DNA from: Dysidea avara
Taxonomy: Eukaryota > Porifera > Demospongiae > Dictyoceratida > Dysideidae
NCBI RefSeq assembly: GCF_963678975.1
Contig: NC_089281.1
Location: 25,276,765 to 25,340,764 of the forward strand
Length of the DNA stretch: 64,000 nt
Reading direction: 5' to 3'
Shown here piece after piece: positions 31,090 to 44,175 of the stretch. Position 1 is the first letter of the stretch. Every line of letters starts with the position of its first letter. The notes under the pieces were generated by a model, which saw only the letters and a program-made list of their open reading frames with translations, did no database searches and was not told where the DNA came from. The position numbers were made by a program, and so were the translations under genes.

Positions 31090-34000
31090 ATGACTGAAGT
31101 TGAGCAGCATAAGGAAGCATCTCCAGCGACCTCTGGTGACTCATCAGGTGAGCTTAGTGTACAAGGATGTGTCTCAGGTTGAATTTATAATTTCGAAGTG
31201 ATGATCGTTCGTCACTTCTGTCAGTGGCGATTCTAGACCTGACCATACCTACGGGAATGCCAAGTAGGGCACAGCATTATTGTTGTATGGCTGTAATAAT
31301 TTCAAAGGGGTCTGGGGGTGCAACTCCCAGAAGTTGCAGAATTTTTGCAAATTGAAGGCTTGAAAACAGCCATGAAAAATGTTAAAAAATAACAATGCCA
31401 ATCTATTCTGCAACTATGTTTCAAAACTTATTTTTCAGAATCGCCTATGACTTCAGTCCTATAACTTTATTGACCGAAATAAAGCATGGATTGTAACAAG
31501 GTTTGTTGATAATTGCAGGCCATGCTTGTTCTTACACAGCTGTAGGTAATATTAAATATCCAAGATGTTCATCGTGGCTATTTAAATTTTGACCACAATC
31601 AACCTACAGATATACCCGTGTGACACTCCCATGGCCTGCCATTATCAACAGAAATTTTTACTTGAGTACAACGATTTCAATGAAAGCACTTGTGAAGTGC
31701 TCCGCTATCAGTATGCAATATAGCTTATAGGAGTTGTCTCATACAATTGAAAATAAAAGTAAATTATCAAAGGTACCTAAGTGGCAGATTTTTGTGTAAG
31801 CTAACCATGTGGACACTACTAATAGAGGTTTTGCAGGAGGCATTCCCAAGTCGTATACAAACATGTGAGTACAAATACGGATTATCTATGTAATCAAGAT
31901 TATACAATGAGGTATACTCAGAGTGTGGTACGTCTTGCAGCAATTTTTAAAACAACTAAGCAAGAAGTTATGATACAGATATGTGTAACAGGTACAAAAT
32001 ACCTTTATAAAAGGAGGCCTGCTGTAGTGAACCTAATATCAAGGCTCAAGAAAATGTGTTGTGGGTATCAGTATTTTGCTGTATTCAATCCATTCACAAT
32101 CTCTTTGTGATTAGTGACTATGTTCTTTTCCAGTGAAGAAAAGTGCCTCCCTTTGTAGCACTTAGGTGAGCTGGATCAATATAATCGGTTGTTGTAGGGT
32201 TTATGCTCCTTTCCGGCAATTATTGAACATAGCTCATGCCAAATATGTTCTTAATGCTTCTGGTGACTTATCGTATGTTACAGTATACATACTCATAGGC
32301 ATAGGAAGTGGCTGCAAAATCTCTATGCTATATGACCTTTTCATTCTGTAGATGATTGACCATACTAGATCTAAAATAGTTTTACTATTTCAGTATCCTG
32401 AACAAAATCTTTCCAGGTATATATCCTAAGGATAGTGACATAGCGACATTATCACTAAAAGCTAATGATTTACACCACATGTGCAAATTGAATCTCACAA
32501 TGAACAACATGTGGTCTCAACATATAAAAATAGAGTCACTACGCCTTTGAAAAGTATTTACTTGTGTTTCATCTACCAGGGATCTATATAGTTGGTAATG
32601 ATTGACTGGCTCTGAAGAAATTACTTATTCCACAGTTAATAGTGTAATGCTATCGATTAGTGTTATAGTTACTTGAACATGACAAGAAGTGACTTTAAAC
32701 CAAACTATGCGCTTGCATGGCTTGTGGGACACACTTGGTATAATGTGATCAAGTGACTGTACATTGTATGGCAGAGGTTTGATTGCCTGTTATACATTGT
32801 CTACTCTTATGGCCACACCCAATTGTTTGATTGTGCTCCCTTCGCACAGGACTTAGCCTTCAGCAGCTATCTAGCGTTTCTGAAGTCAAATCACTTTCAC
32901 TAGTTCTTTCACTTTGAATGTCACTTTTATGCTTGTTGGACTTTGTGCTGAAACTTTTTTCAGTTGCCATGTCTACACTAGTGATGGTAATTATTGTGCT
33001 TCTTTCTGTTCAACCTCTTAATCCACATTTGAATCTTTGTTCGTTCAAACGATTGCTTACATTTATCTAAGTTCATTTGGACCTTATAGTATACTGTATC
33101 TAGTTCATTTCTACTACATACAGACCAGGCTGATGGAGTTGACCAGGAAAAATTGTTAAGGAAGAGACGTCGTGGTTTACTGCGCATGTACTATGGTGTT
33201 GATGAAGCAGAGCAGCGCAAGGCGCAGGAAGATGTTCTGAATATCAACAGCACACAGTTTAAGGCTGACAAGTACCTCGAGCAACTGTACAGGACAAGTG
33301 ACCTGCAACATTTGAAGACAGAAAAGGAAAAGACTAAAGCAGGTGAGATATGAATTAGGTTGTGAGCTCCCTAGATGTATCCTAGATCAGTAAGAGTAGA
33401 TAATTAAAATGTACAAATGACCTTAATATTTTCCATAATTCAGAAATCCGTGAGCTTGATGGTGACATGCAACGACTGGTCTATGAAAACTACTCCAAGT
33501 TCATCAAGGCTACAGATATGATAAGAGAGGTATTTGAGCCCCACCTACTTAGCCACGCCTGCCAATGCTGCACACACTAGATGAAGTCAGACTTCCATCG
33601 TATGGAGGATGAGATGGGATTGTTGTCAGGGAAGATGCAGGAGATAATGTCTGCCAGTAGCAGTATCAACTCTGCTCTTGCCAACCGCCGACAGCAGATA
33701 GCCAAATTGTCCGGTGTGCATCATCTTCTTAAAAAGGTGATCTGTTTCTTGTATGCTTCATTTTGTTATGTGTTCAATTTTGTTTTGTTTTTGTAGCTTC
33801 AATTTTTGTTTGAACTTCCTTCACGGCTGAAGAAGTGTATTGAGATGAAGGCTTACAGCCAAGCAGTTAGGTTAGTGTGGACTAGCAAACCATGTTGTGT
33901 TGTGTGCTGATTTTAGTGTATAGTAACAGGAGTGCATAAGCACTGCTTATGCACCTCTATGCATACCTAATCGAACTTAAGTGGTAGAAAGCATTAAGTA

Positions 34001-37000
34001 TAATTGTTTTGGGCGGAGGTATGCATTTAAAAGCTACTGAGTTTCATTATAATGAAGTTTCACGATGCATTTACACTGACGTTTTTAGAGTCACGTTCCT
34101 CCGAGACATAAAGATGGCACATAGTTCATCTTAAAGATGCTTAACCCAAATGACATGGTCATTTTAACAAGATAGTTTTATTGAGAGGAGGTGTTTCCTG
34201 TAAATTGTAGTTTATCTAATGGAATGATCTCTTATTGCAGGTACTACAGCAAAGCATGTGGTGTATTAGAGATGTACCAACACATGCCATCATTTCAAGA
34301 AATCCAGAAGGATTGCACCGAAATCATCTCTGAACTACGAGTCATTCTCAAGGACTTACTCAATGATCCTAAGGTTTGTGGCATGTAGTGTTTCCCTCCA
34401 TGTGAAAAACTCTATATTATTCAGGCAAGTGCTCGTACGGTGGCTGAGACAGTGGACTTGTTGTTACAACTAAAAGAACCCGAGGAAGAACTTTATGAGC
34501 AATATCTATCAAAGTATGCACTTAAATCATAACATGTATAAACCAATGCCGAAGTACATGTATATACAATGAGACCTGTAAAAGATGACATCTACATTGT
34601 CCAAAATAGTGGCCATTTTCAGTTCAATTGTAAACAAACTGTTGCACAAAAATTAACTTCATTTGCTATCGGCTGATACTCAATTGAATGATCACACAAG
34701 CTTCTACCCTTGCCTGTTTAGTTAGTTATAGAGTCCCAAAGGTAGCTACAATGGACATGTACCTCAGTTACCCAAACCCCAATGTATCTCAGTCTCAGTC
34801 AATGGTAATGATGATCAGATAAGTGAATTGTTTGGATAACTGAAGCCCATGCATCTATATACAAGAAACACTCAGCCATTTACAATTTTGAGGTACGGAA
34901 CTACAGATAAACAAGGGTCAGATAAATGAGGGCCTGCTGTAGCTCTTTAGTACAAACCTTGAGTTGGACACTTCAAGTGTCCATGTTGTACAGGTCTTCT
35001 ACTATATGCTTATGCAGTTTAAGCATCCATATAAAGTTGAAGGTTTGAATTGTGTAGTATATTATTTACCTGTCAATTTTAGTGCTACAAGGCGGCTTCA
35101 AGAAGACCTTACTGCAGTCAAGACATGTGAAGATGTAAGTTGAATATACCTGCACGGATCATAAGGACACCTCTGAAATGAAGCTTTGTCATACAAAAGT
35201 TTGGCAAATTGAAGAAAATTCACTGAATGCCTTTGCTGATTGGCTATATTGTATATGGTTCAACATTGGGTGTACCAAAAATAATGTGCTTGACAAAAAA
35301 ACTTTCATAATTTTTAGACCCCTAATGATAGCAGAACGCGTAATTGAGTACCATACTGACTGTAGTTTGTTTGGTCAATATTGTATTGTATACTAATCAT
35401 GACCTCTATGTGTCATCTTTTTAGGACATTTCTGAATATGTCAAAGTAGCACACAGTGGCTTCCTCAGCAACTTGCAGCTTCTGATTGGTTCATTTAGTG
35501 AGCTGTTTATCAAACAAACTCAGAGGTAAGCCACACTCTCCTTTACTGTATCCTAATTATAATGCACCATTTTAGTTCTGTTGCCCCTAGCAATGACAGA
35601 CAGATAGCTGCACAATCACTAACTGACAGTGTTCAAGAATTGTTGACATCTTTTATGGATGATGCTCGGGCTAGACTGGAAGCAGAGGTACACACATGTT
35701 TAGTATCAATATAGTGTAGGGTTGAGAGTGGAAATAGCTGGTATATCTTAGGTTTAGGAATATGGTGCATGGAGAGTTGACTATCCAAATGTCAATTAAC
35801 TGAAACACGTATCAATTATCTGATTGTCCTAAGTGACTGCTCAATTAGAGTATTTTATTGTGGGTGTGTGTTTTGTTAGTAAACTTCAAATTACCAGAGT
35901 GTTTAATATACAAGAGTTCTCCATGTTCTAAATGACATTTGTAAATGATATAGTACATAAGTTATGCATCCCTGGTCACTTTTGTAATTCAACTGACCTG
36001 TGTAAAACAGTGTTGCATACTTTTTCTTCACATTGCACCAGGACTTTTAGGGTTTAGTTTGGCATAGCATTGTTATAAGAGTGGTTTATACTTTTGTAAA
36101 CTGTCTTACTGTGTGTAGGATCTGACACAACTGTTACTTGTACATTGTAGGCTAAATCACCAGAGACTGCTCCACTGGTTAAAGTGTTGGATAAAATCTA
36201 CTGCAAGTTGGAGGCTGTAGATAGTCTACTACCATCAGCTGGTATCAACCGGTCAGTGTATCTGTTGTGAGTGTGGTGTCGCTAGTGTGTGGGTGATGTG
36301 TTTTGTATGCAAGTGTCATATACCTACCATATTGTCTTAAATATTCAGTAAATTCACAACCGGTATACAAGACAATATTATACTGGTTGTGAATTTACCA
36401 AATATTTAATCATAATGATTAAAGCTGTTTTGTTGTATCTCAAACACTGTAAGCTCCTGGAGCATGTAACAATTCTTTGCAGTGCCAAAACATTTTAAGC
36501 AAACTGTCATGTTGAAGAAAAAATGTAGCACTGATGTATAAAGTTTGACTACAAGGACTATCCTGGTGTTGGGTGTATGCTATATGCGGTGACTTGGATT
36601 TTTTGACATTAGGTTTAGCTGTACAATTGCTCTAAAAGAGCACACATTCTGTCTTGTTTACAGAGCATACAATATTATATCTTAGTTATGTCCTAAAGAA
36701 TTAGAGCACAATCAGCCATTACAACTTAGTTCAACTGTCCTTGTAATAATTGTAGTCTTTACAGGGGTATAGTTCCAAAGCCCTTAAGAGTTGTGTGACT
36801 CATTCTGTTCTCCATTTTAGTCAGAGCAGAACACTGGTCAGTCACATTATTACACTACACACTGAGTATCATTCAGAACACTTGAGGAAAGGATTTGAAG
36901 GTTGGTAGATGTGTTATGCTGTATGTGTGTCATACCAAGAGTTCTTTTGAGCTACTTAATATAATGTCTTTCTACACAAGTAAAAATTAATTTTGCTACC

Positions 37001-40000
37001 TATTACTAAACCCACAACTCTTACCATTTAAAGGCAATTTACAGTGAATAGATACTGAGGTAATGACAAAGCCACAATACGGTACTCCCTTTCCCCTTGG
37101 GACCAAAACGTGTTCAGATAATCAAAGCCCATACAGAGCCCTGTTCATATACTCTAATAGAACATACACCTGAGACAAAAAAAATACTCTAATAGAGCAG
37201 TCATATCCACTGATAACCAAGTGTTCGGATAATAGAGGTTCAGGTAATCGAGGGAGTACTGTATTTGATTTTTGGATGAAAAAACAACTGATTCTAAAAC
37301 CAGGTGCCCAGTAGATTTTTTCTCCTTTCTGTACTTTTCAAACATCCTTAATATAACATCTTTAAACAGGCTGTGGGATCAGGTGTCACTACAGACCTCA
37401 GCATTTGTACTGTAAATCCTTAATAGTTCATTTGATTCCACATGGGGTGCTTTCAGAGGAGGTCCAACGTGTTCACATGAGTCATATGGTTTGTACAAGA
37501 GAACCTACTTTGGGAAGGTAATGCTTAAATATATGTATCAATTGAAAGCATTTCTTATGCTAAATCCATCAAACCCCATAAAACTCTGATGGTTTAATTT
37601 CAATCCATTGGAGACTACTAAATGCTCACTATATGAAATATAAGATGAACATCCACCAGGAAACGGTTGAAACAGAGATAATGGGATCAAGAATGTATCC
37701 AGGGAACCTTACAATCTCCAACATTGGTTTAAATGTTCTTTTCTGCGGTTAAAGGAATGTTAAGTTATGTAATTACCATGAAATCTTTTACTTTGTGTTG
37801 GCCCTCCTCTGGGGTACTCTGAGATAATAAGTCACACTCTATAGTTCCTATAGATACAATAAATATGAAAGTGACAAGGAGAAAACATCCTGACCTCCTG
37901 ACGGATTCCTGTAAGCATTTGACTGTAAATTGGACTGTAACATCTTCAAACAGGCTATAGGACCAGGTGTCCTACAGACCTTCAACACTTGTGCTGTAAA
38001 GCCTTAATAAAAATTTACTTGGGTAAATGCCGCACTGTTTATTACTTCAGTTTACAAAATCATTGCAGCTACTATTCAAATTTTACCACCACTCAATGCT
38101 CAAAAACTCCTTATTTTCAAAATCGATTGTGGCACCACTCAAGTGCAGCTATTCTGCTGCAACCTGTACAAAATAATACAATGGAGCTTTTAAAGGATAC
38201 TGGAAACCTTGATGATTGGGTAACTGGATTATGTATTGTTGTATTAGTGTACAAATATTTAGACTCCTGAAAACACCTCACTGATAAGGATGTGTCATGA
38301 TAATACACATGATGGTGATACTGTTACTCTCTCTTCAGATTCACTACTGACTGTGAGGCAGTCGTTGGTCACAGTTAAACAATCCTCTACCATGCCCAGT
38401 ACAAGTGAACTGTGTAACAGTCTTCACTCCTCACTGAAGACTAGTGTGGATAAGGCTACCAGTCAAGTGAAGGTCAGTCTATAACTTGTATTAACTTGAT
38501 GTTTGTAAGGGTTAAAACTGGGTCAGATCAACTGGGCTACATTTAAGTTACCTGTTTGGCTATCATAAAGCTACCTGTTTAAATGCACTAGCAGAGCACC
38601 TGACATGTAACTCTTGGCACACAGTCACCTTGGCTTTAAGTAAACCGGGTTGTACATCTTGGTCAGATCTGAGTCTGACCCATTCATAATGCTGACCCCT
38701 GATCTTTATTCTGTGTTTGGATGTACTTAATCTGAAGAAGATTATACTTGGTGAAAAATTACACACAATTCTCATGCATTTTATAAAAACATTACCGATG
38801 GCCTTGGGCAAAGTCTTGGTATGGCTTAGTGTTTGATTTGCCCTAGCAAGAGTAAACGTAAGAGTATAGAACGGACAGTAATTTTTTCTTTGATCCGTAA
38901 TCCAACTTAAAAACTCCCTTCTACTTGCTTGTTTACTTTTTTATAACATAATTATGACAAATAAACCCCACGCATACCGCATTAAAAGAGAAAAAAATGG
39001 CACCAGTTTGTATCAGAGCAGGTGCCCCAACAATCAATGAAGTAACGGAAAGGAGGTGGCCATTAATTTGAGCTATGCTACGACCATTACACAACATTAC
39101 AAGTGAAGAACAGTATAAGAAACATTTCTGCAATCAATCCAGTCACTATGGAAAGTACGGACAATAAGCATAATATCCAACACATCCACAAGGAAGCCAC
39201 ATCGTGCTATCATAAATCGACACCTTGCATTGTCAGCAAAAAAAACTGGAACACAAAGGAGGACAAAGGCAAGTACATGATGTGTGTATTGTACGTACTA
39301 CAGTTGGGAAAAAGGCACACCTCAGGATGAAACTACATCAGACAGTGATGAGGAAATCAACCCCATAGCCTTATCCATTGTCAAGTTATGCTTGGCTGGA
39401 GGTGTCAGTTAGTCAGCCAGTCAATTCTGTTAAATAGATTTTTTTTAAATTCCATAGAAATTTTTGGAATGGTTTAAGGTTGGCCTGAAGACATTTTTGG
39501 GCTTGGCTGTGCCTAACCAATGCTGCCAAGCTGTCGTGAAGGGAAATTGAGGCTGGTTTTAGGTTGGCTGGAGTACTACTGTACTGTATGATAAGTATGA
39601 TATCCAAAAGATATTGCAAAGAAAATGAAAGATCCCAGTGACTTCGAAGATATGGGATATGGTACTAGTCACCTTCACTGCAGCATATTTTATTGCAACA
39701 ATACAAATTACTCTGTCTCTTCCAGCATTAGATACTATGGAAACAATTGCTTTTGTGGCACCTAATTGTGCCAGTTCTATTACAATGACTGGTGCAAGTG
39801 TACTTGTGCATGCCTAGTGGATAGGCAGTGGAATATAATGGTGGTGTGACCTGCCTCTGCACTAGTTAGTACTACTCTGCATTATAAGCTATTAATGTCT
39901 TCTTGCTAACTTCAAAAATTCCCTCAAGAAGCAACAGAGCCCATACATTTAATGATTAGCCAAATATTCTAATGATCAACTTGGGGACATTTTACAATTC

Positions 40001-43000
40001 AAAGGCAAAGTAGTATTTACACAACAGTCTTTCCCAGTCACTAACTGTCCTGTTGACTGTGTTTGCTCTTGTACTGGTAGAACTACAATAGTCTCAATGC
40101 ACTCCAAATAGTTAAACACTTTGTGTTCCTCCAACTGTGATGAGTTGTTGTGTACATGTGGTCCTAATGGTACCTCCCTGAACTGGTAAATGGAAATTGG
40201 TGAACTGATCAGTTGGGAATAGTCTGGAACTTGTAATGGGATAGTTTTTGTTGTCATCAGTAAAATATCATCAGCAATCAAAAGATCAGTAACTTCACAA
40301 CTAAATCTGCAATCAAATACAAATTCTAAAGCATTGCCTAAAATGTTACTATATTGAGCATAATTTATGCTTTCTTAGTTGTGTATTTTGAATCAAGATA
40401 AAACAGTAAAGAAAGCCTCAGTATAGACCAGTGCTTGAAATAGTGGTCAGACATCTGTTTGTCTGAGCCTGTTCCATTTTGGTCAGACATAATGTCCTAT
40501 CATAATTTACTCTCTATCGGAGAAAATTCGCCAAGACAAAATACATATCAGACTTGACAGTGTTTCAAGGTAAATATTTGGTGTCCAAGCAAGTTTGCAC
40601 AACTGTCTGATCAAATATGCTTTTGTTCAGACACTATATCCTAATGTTTCTGCCTGTTTATTTCAAGCACTGATAGACATCAATATGTTGTACTTTATAG
40701 CATACCTGAGTAAGACTGCAAATGTTTTAAGTTATTCAGCTACCCATCTGTTTAATGTACTATACTGGAGATCCAACTAATGATTTTGCAGTGAATTGTT
40801 CCTTGTTATACTGTAATATGGTTATGACATCATTATGGGCATGGCTTTCCCATAAATGGGCATTGCTATGGCAATGACACATGATCACCACCAATATAAC
40901 AGTGGTTGCGCAAATGCAATTAAAAGATCAATTAAGATACTTTCCTTACATGCAACTGTGACTGCATAAACATGTGCTATTTTGACATGTGTTGCTACTT
41001 TTCCATGATAAACTGTGTTCATTTCAAGTTGATAGCTCCAAGCATAAAATATATATATGAGATGTACTTGTGTTGTCCCATTTATGTAGAAAATATATAG
41101 TTAGTTGTACAGTTAGGGATGTGTTATATAGTGATATAGCGGCTTAAAATTTGCTATCATTAAAATATTCATATGTGCATGACTTTAATATTTTTTGGCT
41201 GTTAAAACTTAGTCAACAGTAGTGTGTGTGAGTGGATGTCTCAAGATGTGTACCCACCCAGTGCACATTTAAAAGCCAAGAAGTATCTGCTTATACACAC
41301 AAATATTGTCTAACTTAATTACTAACTTGTAATTCAATTTCATGAAAAGACACATGTTCACAAGTCTAGTGGAGCCTGTGTTAACAGTCATCTGAATTAA
41401 GTGGTCACCTTTGTATAATGGCCATTGTCATGTTGTCCCAAATATTTTCTAATATAAATGTATTCATTGTGGCCTTGTCACCTGTCTAATGTGTATGTAA
41501 AGGCCAGTCAGATTAAATCTTCGCATCACCGTGAGGTAGTGTTGAGCGGTTTTGATATTTCATAGACGCTACGGTATTGTCAACTTGATATTGCAGTATA
41601 CCTAAATTATTGGATACCTTAGTTTGATGCTAATTTAGACCTACAGTACTAGATTTAGACACAGAAATAACCCTAAAAATTTTCAGTTAACAACAGAATT
41701 GTGTTGAAAGCCAATTGCAATATATTCACTGCAGTACATATCCATTCATATGTGCTGTAAATAGACTTCTTCACAGGATATGTTATTTTAGCTGCTAAAA
41801 GACTTGTGTTTTAGAATTCACGGTATTTGCGGTAGTTAAAAATTGGATGGTATCAAAAACAGATACCACAGTTTGACTAAAATATTGTCATATTGCTCAG
41901 CACTACTGTGAGGTAAGCTTTTCAAATTTTTTCTATAACAGCCACCTATATGTATAGGCAAAAACCTTCTGATCTGAAGGTGATCATTTTACAGTAGTTC
42001 CACCATACGTATATATATAGTATCGTGATATCTGATAGATGATAGGTAGCTTTGTTTATAGTATGGTTCATGTTGAGCTGAATGCTGAAAAACAGCTAAA
42101 AATTAAAAGTGGATTTTTTGTCAACAGAGTTAACATTTCAGCCAACCAGATGAATATTGGTAACAGCAAAGGTGTCAACAACAGACACGTACAGTTTGGT
42201 TCCATTACAAGTTCGGGAAAGGGCTGTAATGGACACTGTACTTATATGGCTTCCCCATGGGAAACATATTGTGAAAAATTTGATTGGCCGTAAATATTAT
42301 GTCAAACATTTGAACAAAAACATTTTGAAATATTTTTGGCGGGTCAAGCAGTACTACAAATGAGCCAAATTTCAAGATCGTGTGTAATTGCATCCATGAG
42401 TTATTAAATGTTTCTGAGGATTCAGCTCAACGTGAACATACTATAGTGACACACCCCTATATATGGTTACAGACTGTGTTGTAATGACATGTGCTCTGTA
42501 TGTTTACTATTTTTAACCATTTTAGGAAGTAATCAAGCCTGATGTAAATTTCTCCCAGAGAAATTTCACGGAGTTTAGAGAAGAGTTTTGCTCAAAGAAT
42601 GTACGACAAGGAATGATTGTGACACTACTGGAGTTTGTACTGGACATTGCATCAGTGAGTGATTGGACAGTGTTTGACTGAACGTTGTGTGCGTGTTGTG
42701 TGTGTGTGTGTGTCTGGTGTCTGGTGTCTACCATTTAACTACATTCATGATCAGCAACTGTAGTCTGCTGCAATGGATTTATTAAAGACATTCAGTGAGG
42801 GACTTGACTAAACAGTGTCGTGTTGTTTGGCCAGTATTTTGTAGTTAGAAAGTTTCTTGTCTTTAATAAGTGTATTGTGTGTAGCTCCATGTTCGGTGAA
42901 TGCAGTTGCTATTGTTAATGTTGTTTCTTTTAGCATTAATAATTTAAACTTTACTCACATTGCTCCAGTCTACATTTCAATAATCTCCATAGCAACAAAA

Positions 43001-44092
43001 CACTACACAATACTATATCAAGTACCATTCAATGTGTAGTATAGTAATGGTATTCAATAGGTACCATGTGTTCAGTTCAGTAAACTTCAGTTCTGTGTTG
43101 GTATGCTATTTGGTGGAGTTTTTGTTAAGTTTTAAAACTGATTCTGTGTAATACACCCTACACAGAGTTACACAGAGGCGTCATATGACAGAAGTGCTCC
43201 CCACCCCCCTCCCTCTCTGGTGCTGATCCTCTCCAAGTTGTCACATGATCTCTCCAGCTCAGCAATCAATCAACTGGTGGGTGTGCCGGGATCACATGAT
43301 CTCAACTAACATCATTTACTAGGTTGGTATCACTGATGAAAGATTTCCACTCACTGAGTTTGGTCATCCAATAAAAACAGAGACGAGTGGTCTGCTGAGT
43401 AAGGCCAGAAGAACTGCACAAGTGAGCCAAACTACTGATGTATGCAGTTGCTTTAATGTAGCAAATTCTGGTCACTTTTAAGACCAATACTTCTTATGTA
43501 CATGTTAGGTGAAACATATTTTGTAATTTTTACAAGGAAATATGTGAACATAAGAAAGTACCTTCTAAGAAAATTGTCTCAAGCAACTTCATCACAACTG
43601 CCTAATGCACATGCGTCCTGTCATCACATGTGCCTGATCTCTCTTCTTCAGGTACTGCTCAATCACTATGTGAAGGTACAAGGACTGGTAGTGGCCCAAG
43701 TGAGTTTGAGATAGTTTACTACTAAACTGTAAGATCACATGATGTATTGTGAACAGATGATTCGTAAAAGTGTGGAGACACGTGATTGGCTCAATTCATT
43801 GGAGCCAAGAAATGTCCGAGCTGTCATGAAACGTGTCGTGGAGGAAGTGACGATGATTGACAAACAAGTTGGCCTACTCTATGTAGAGGGGACAAAGAAA
43901 GAGACAGTATCAGGTAGGTGTGGCTGATGGGCTGGGTGGGGAGTGGCCAACTCTTGTATAGAGACTGCTTGTGTAGTATTGTGTAAATGGGAATATGTTG
44001 TGTTTAAATTGTTTATCTATTACTATGTGACATTTTCAGAGGGAAGTAGACACACTTATTCTCATACACAAAGAAATTATGGTGTAGCTACC

Positions 44093-44175
<83 letters not shown>

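Noticed and set aside
32919-32986. Alternative first exon for VPS51 (ATG at 32919 or 32969 with donor GTAATT)
   Set aside because: Its phase does not fit exon 2, whereas the exon at 31090-31147 fits and matches the duplicated copy at 48272.
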